Source: Actibacterium atlanticum
GTDB lineage: Bacteria; Pseudomonadota; Alphaproteobacteria; Rhodobacterales; Rhodobacteraceae
Length of the DNA stretch: 64,000 bases
NCBI RefSeq assembly: GCF_000671395.1
Contig: NZ_AQQY01000002.1
Location: forward strand, 62,001-126,000
Direction of reading: 5' to 3'
The notes beneath the pieces were generated by a model. It was not told the DNA's origin. It made no database searches and worked only from the letters and a program-made list of their open reading frames with translations. Below, one piece after another: positions 60,389 through 64,000 of this stretch (within the stretch, counting starts at the first letter, position 1; each line of letters opens with the position of its first letter). Position numbers and translations under genes: made by a program.

Positions 60389-61834
60389 CTATCGCGCCCG
60401 GGCCAGCAGGCCGTCAACGTCTAGATGCTGTTCCAGATGGTCCGCCAGCGCATCCAGCGTCGATTCAACCGTATCGCCATACGAGCTCTGCGCGGCTTGC
60501 ACCCCGAACCCCGCAAGCCACGCCGCGCGAAACGCGTCATCGCTGAACATCCCATGCAGATAGCTGCCGGTCACCCGGCCATCGGCGCTTATGGCGCCTT
60601 CGGGTTGGCCATCGACATGGGCAAAGGGGCGGGCGCGGTCCGGGCCATCGCTGCGCCCGATGTGAATCTCATAGCCGCTAAAGGGGTTACCGCTGGCGGC
60701 ATGGGTGGCGGTGACTTGGGTCAGACGTTTGTCTGCTGTCATCGTGGTGTCAATGTCCAACAGGCCAAGACCCTCGTCCGTACCTGCCGGGCCTTCGAGG
60801 CCATCAGGGTCTGAAATCAACCGTCCCAACATTTGATATCCACCGCAGATACCCAGAACGTGACCGCCACGCCGCAGATGCGCTTGCAGGTCAATGTCCC
60901 AGCCTTGGGCGCGCAGAAAGGCCAAATCGCCACGGGTGGATTTGCTACCGGGGATGATCACCAGATCGGTGTCGCCGGGGATCGCTTCACCGGCAGCCAG
61001 CATGGTCAGCCGTACGCCGGGCTCCTGTACCAGCGGGTCAAGATCATCAAAATTGGCGATGCGGGACAGGCGCAGGCAGACAATATGCAGACCATCTGTG
61101 CCTGTTGGCCCGGCAATATCCAGCGCGTCCTCGGCAGGCAGCTTCCACGCATCCGCGAACCAAGGCGCCACGCCGAAGCCGCGCCAGCCGGTGCACTGTT
61201 CGATCAACGCATAGCCATCGTCAAACAGGCTGGGATCGCCCCGAAACTTGTTGATCGCAAATCCCCGGATCAACGCCGCATCCGCCGGGTCGATCACCGC
61301 CTGCGTGCCGACGATCTGGGCGATTACCCCGCCCCGGTCGATGTCGCCCACCAAAATCACGGGCACGTCTGCGGCGCGGGCAAAGCCCATATTGGCAATG
61401 TCGCCTTTGCGCAGGTTGACCTCAGCCGGGCTGCCCGCGCCCTCGACAATCACCAGATCATGGGCGGCTTTCAGGCGGTTGAAGCTGTCTAGAACCGCAT
61501 CCATCAGTTGCGGTTTCAGCTTGGCATATTCGCGGGCTTTTGCGGTGGTCAGGCGTTTGCCCTGCACCACGACCTGCGATCCAACGTCCGTCTCAGGCTT
61601 CAGCAGCACGGGGTTCATATCGGTGTGCGGCTCTAACCCGCAGGCCAGCGCCTGCAACGCTTGCGCGCGACCAATCTCGCCCCCATCCGACGTGACGGCG
61701 GCGTTATTCGACATGTTTTGCGGCTTAAACGGAGCAACACGCAGACCGCGCCGCTGGGCTGCCCGGCACAGGCCGGCCACCAACATAGATTTGCCGACAT
61801 TACTGCCGGTCCCCTGTAGCATCAGTGCTGGCAT
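60389..61834 (-). CDS. cobQ: Cobyric acid synthase
   Basis: A 481-aa amidotransferase that amidates four carboxylates of adenosylcobyrinate a,c-diamide. The N-terminal ATP domain has [21 protein letters not shown]. The C-terminal class I glutaminase-like domain has the nucleophile Cys in [13 protein letters not shown] (near 340) and the His in GSYLHGMF (near 440). It shows cobalamin synthesis in this organism; the rest of the pathway is elsewhere. Confidence 0.92.
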   Translation of the reverse strand: MPALMLQGTGSNVGKSMLVAGLCRAAQRRGLRVAPFKPQNMSNNAAVTSDGGEIGRAQALQALACGLEPHTDMNPVLLKPETDVGSQVVVQGKRLTTAKAREYAKLKPQLMDAVLDSFNRLKAAHDLVIVEGAGSPAEVNLRKGDIANMGFARAADVPVILVGDIDRGGVIAQIVGTQAVIDPADAALIRGFAINKFRGDPSLFDDGYALIEQCTGWRGFGVAPWFADAWKLPAEDALDIAGPTGTDGLHIVCLRLSRIANFDDLDPLVQEPGVRLTMLAAGEAIPGDTDLVIIPGSKSTRGDLAFLRAQGWDIDLQAHLRRGGHVLGICGGYQMLGRLISDPDGLEGPAGTDEGLGLLDIDTTMTADKRLTQVTATHAASGNPFSGYEIHIGRSDGPDRARPFAHVDGQPEGAISADGRVTGSYLHGMFSDDAFRAAWLAGFGVQAAQSSYGDTVESTLDALADHLEQHLDVDGLLARAR

Positions 61835-61908
61835 TAAAAGGAACTCCGCATGTTTGATTGGTCATGCATGATCGGTATGTTCAAAGTCAACGCATGCAGG
61901 GGCGCAAT

Positions 61909-62412
61909 ATGACAGGCCAATACAAATCTAACCCGCACAATCCGATGCTCAGCACACATCTGGATCTGCACACACTGTGTTACAGCGAAACCGCCGAGGC
62001 CGAGGGCATTTACAACATGCCCCATGATGCGCAGGTAATCGAAAACCTGCGCGGGCTGTGCGTGAATGTGCTGAACCCGGCGATTGATCACTTTGATCTG
62101 CCGCTGTTCATCACCAGCGGTTATCGCTGCCCAGAGCTAAACGCGCTGGTGGGCGGCATTCCAGAGTCGCAGCATCAAATAGGGCAGGCGGCAGACATCA
62201 TGATGGGCGGCATCCGCAACGATCAGCTGGCCCGCTGGATCATGGAAAACACCCCGTTTGATGAGCTGATCTTAGAAAAGTTCGACCCAAGCTGCGGCGA
62301 ATACGGCTGGGTGCATGTGTCATACGTGGCCGAGGGTGCGCGCGGTAAGGTTTCCACGTTTGATGGCGAAATCTACCATGATGGCTTTCACCTGTTGGAT
62401 CTATCGCGGTAG
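61909..62412 (+). CDS. M15-family peptidase
   Basis: A 167-aa soluble peptidase_M15_3-type enzyme. Zinc site: the His and Asp of SQHQIGQAADIMM (near 84-94) and the His of GWVHVSYV (near 140). SGYRCPELNALVGG is the usual lead-in. Family members cut D-Ala or related bonds in murein, and include VanY-like carboxypeptidases and phage endolysins. No signal peptide is visible. Starts at 61858 to 61894 are also open; 61909 was chosen for the CAGGGG upstream. It converges with ddl and overlaps it by 12 bases. Confidence 0.75.
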   Translation: MTGQYKSNPHNPMLSTHLDLHTLCYSETAEAEGIYNMPHDAQVIENLRGLCVNVLNPAIDHFDLPLFITSGYRCPELNALVGGIPESQHQIGQAADIMMGGIRNDQLARWIMENTPFDELILEKFDPSCGEYGWVHVSYVAEGARGKVSTFDGEIYHDGFHLLDLSR

Positions 62413-63579
62413 CAGATGTGCCCCTTCGGGCACCGGGTCTTCGAACGATTTTAGCGTGTCGCCGATGGCCTCAGCGACCAGATGATTGATCAACTCGCTG
62501 AACAACAGCGGTGGATGGGCGGCCTCCCACAGGAAAAACCCATAGGATCCGGGTATCGGGTTGATTTCGTTGAAATAAAGCGCATCCGTATCCGGGTTGT
62601 GCATGAAGTCAATCCGCGCGGCGCCCCGCATGCCCAATACGGAAAACGCCTTACGGGCGAAATCGTGAATGCGTGCTTTTAACGCGTCCGGGATGTCGGG
62701 GTTGATGTCGCGGGTCAGCGACAGCATCCCTTGTGACAGCGCGGGTGCATCGCCCAGTTTGCCGCCCGAGCCTTTGGCGGGCGGGCCTCCATCGGACGAA
62801 GCCATGTATTTCTCTTTGAAATCCAGCAGATCGGCATCAGTTTTGGGGCGTTCAATGGCGGAAAGACGGGTTTCACCGCCTTCATTGATCATGGCGATGT
62901 TATATTCGACCAGCGGGTCAACCTTGGGCTCGATCAGCGCGTAACTATCTTGGCGCAGCACCGCCTGCACCAATGCGATCAGGGTCTCGGCGTCTTTGGC
63001 GATGCCCACCCCGATGCTTGATCCCAGATTGGCGGGTTTCACGATCGCGGGATAGCCGACCTCGGCATCGACCCGCGCGCGCAGGGCTTCGGCATCGCGC
63101 AAGGTGGCCTTGTTGGCAATCACGTGGTTCAGCACGTTCACACCAGCAGTGGCAACGATGGCCTTGGTGGCGTCTTTACGCATCGCAAGGGCCGAGTTGG
63201 TCGCCGAAAACCCGGTGCAGGGGATGCCGATTATTTCCAGCATCCCTTGAATGCGGCCGTCCTCGCCGGTTGGTCCGTGGAACACCGGCAGGGCGCAGTC
63301 GATCCCTTGGCGCCACTTGCCATCGGTGGATTTCAGGCAAGGCCCCATATCATCCCAGCCAAAGGTGACCTCGCGCAAGCCCCCCGGACGGGGCCGGAAC
63401 GCCGCCACATCGCGCAGTTTCGCACCGTGCATGAACCGTGCCTCGAAATCCATGTAAACCGGCACCACGTTGATGCGCCGCACATCGGCCGCATCCATCA
63501 ACTGCTGGGCGCTGACGACGCTGACGTCATGCTCTTGCGAGGGGCCACCAAAGATCACGGCGACATTTAGCTTCTTCAC
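62401..63579 (-). CDS. ddl: D-alanine--D-alanine ligase
   Basis: A 392-aa ATP-grasp ligase. Seen: VAVIFGGPSQEHDVSVVSA at the N-terminus, FHGPTGEDGRIQGMLEIIGIPCTG, the ATP-grasp segment YPAIVKPANLGSSIGVG and the metal site ARIDFMHNPDTDALYFNEINPIPGS. It is longer than typical Ddl (about 310-360) because of a Gly/Ser/Pro-rich insert near residue 285-305 (SSDGGPPAKGSGGKLG). It makes the D-Ala-D-Ala end of murein precursors. Alone here, away from the mur cluster, it may be a second Ddl copy; that cannot be told from the window. Confidence 0.85.
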   Translation of the reverse strand: MKKLNVAVIFGGPSQEHDVSVVSAQQLMDAADVRRINVVPVYMDFEARFMHGAKLRDVAAFRPRPGGLREVTFGWDDMGPCLKSTDGKWRQGIDCALPVFHGPTGEDGRIQGMLEIIGIPCTGFSATNSALAMRKDATKAIVATAGVNVLNHVIANKATLRDAEALRARVDAEVGYPAIVKPANLGSSIGVGIAKDAETLIALVQAVLRQDSYALIEPKVDPLVEYNIAMINEGGETRLSAIERPKTDADLLDFKEKYMASSDGGPPAKGSGGKLGDAPALSQGMLSLTRDINPDIPDALKARIHDFARKAFSVLGMRGAARIDFMHNPDTDALYFNEINPIPGSYGFFLWEAAHPPLLFSELINHLVAEAIGDTLKSFEDPVPEGAHLLPR

Positions 63580-63679
63580 GGGGGCTGCGTCCTAGAATGT
63601 TGCAACATGTGGTGGTAGTTCTACTGCGACAGACAACAGAACGCCACATCAAGCTGGCGACAGGGCAAGGTTCGAGGGA

Positions 63680-64000
63680 ATGGTCGAAATCGCAAGCACC
63701 GAATTGGGCCGCAAGGATGCGCCTTGCGTGGTATTCGCCCACGGTTGGGCGCGCAGCCACGCTGATTTCATTGCCATCGCGGAACTGATCGCGCCGCATG
63801 CGCGGTGCGTCTTGCTGGATCTGCCGGGGTTCGGGGACAGCCCGCGCCCTGATGGCACCTGGGGAACGCAGGAATACGCCGATTGCCTGCGCGCGCATCT
63901 GAACGGCATGAGGGTCAGCGATTACATCTGGGTCGGTCACAGCTTTGGCGCACGGGTTGGGCTGCGGTTGGCGGCGATGCCGGACAGCCCGATAAAGGCC
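63680..64000 (+). CDS. Alpha/beta hydrolase (3' end cut by the window)
   Basis: The first 107 residues of an alpha/beta-fold hydrolase; no stop occurs before 64000. Seen: oxyanion motif FAHGWARSHADF (near 18), LDLPGFGDSPRP (near 46) and the nucleophile elbow VGHSFGAR (near 85). Substrate unknown. AAGG stands nine bases before the ATG. It diverges from ddl. Confidence 0.78.
   Translation, partial: MVEIASTELGRKDAPCVVFAHGWARSHADFIAIAELIAPHARCVLLDLPGFGDSPRPDGTWGTQEYADCLRAHLNGMRVSDYIWVGHSFGARVGLRLAAMPDSPIKA

Overview
The window reads as chromosomal DNA of a marine Rhodobacteraceae (Roseobacter-group) alphaproteobacterium. This rests on the GC-rich coding sequence, the cysG-DUF2849-cysI-cysH-DUF934-fpr sulfur operon, FnrL-type boxes, a TctA transporter next to tcuAB, a polyamine ABC system with a pyruvate-dependent aminotransferase, and a full Na+-NQR operon. 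No phage, insertion sequence, CRISPR array or rRNA was seen. One tRNA (CAT anticodon) is present. The species is not identifiable from sequence alone.

Layout. 0.1-2.3 kb: inositol dehydrogenase (iolG) and a divergent LacI regulator around a triple palindromic operator. 2.4-4.7 kb: beta-lactamase-fold esterase and an AraC regulator. 4.8-17.9 kb: a tricarboxylate island with the TctDE two-component system, the TctC and TctA-TctB transporter, a PrpF/GalD-like isomerase, a universal stress protein, a 60-aa protein, a 2-hydroxyacid dehydrogenase, an AbrB-type membrane protein, and tcuA/tcuB with their LysR regulator. 17.9-24.3 kb: tRNA, polyamine uptake operon (potF-H-I-G) with aminotransferase, divergent GntR regulator. 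24.4-26.7 kb: formaldehyde dehydrogenase, uraH and a degenerate sugar-acid kinase. 26.7-29.8 kb: zinc uptake (znuA, then zur-znuC-znuB) around a Zur box. 29.9-38.6 kb: DUF5368-like protein, sulfide:quinone oxidoreductase, cydABX, cydDC and an NsrR-like Rrf2 regulator, with three FNR-like boxes. 38.7-44.3 kb: glycerate kinase, GH13 sugar phosphorylase, orphan gene, glucosyl-3-phosphoglycerate synthase and phosphatase. 44.4-46.4 kb: ExoY-type sugar transferase and a PPP-family phosphatase. 46.6-52.0 kb: assimilatory sulfate reduction. 52.0-60.4 kb: CBS protein, nqrABCDEF, apbE, nqrM. 60.4-64.0 kb: cobQ, M15 peptidase, ddl, and an alpha/beta hydrolase cut by the window edge.

How the genes may work together (inference). 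The glycerate kinase, GH13 phosphorylase, GpgS and phosphatase form a possible closed loop for making and recovering the compatible solute glucosylglycerate. TctCAB uptake, TcuAB oxidation and a PrpF-type isomerase form a route that would bring tricarballylate or trans-aconitate into the TCA cycle. Cytochrome bd, SQR and an NsrR-like regulator, each behind an FNR-like box, suggest a low-oxygen, sulfide- and NO-tolerant respiratory module. Other notable points are a cysH-DUF934 gene fusion, a kinase-dead-looking DgoK relative next to znuA, and a 21-bp element shared by the upstream regions of the gpg phosphatase and exoY.
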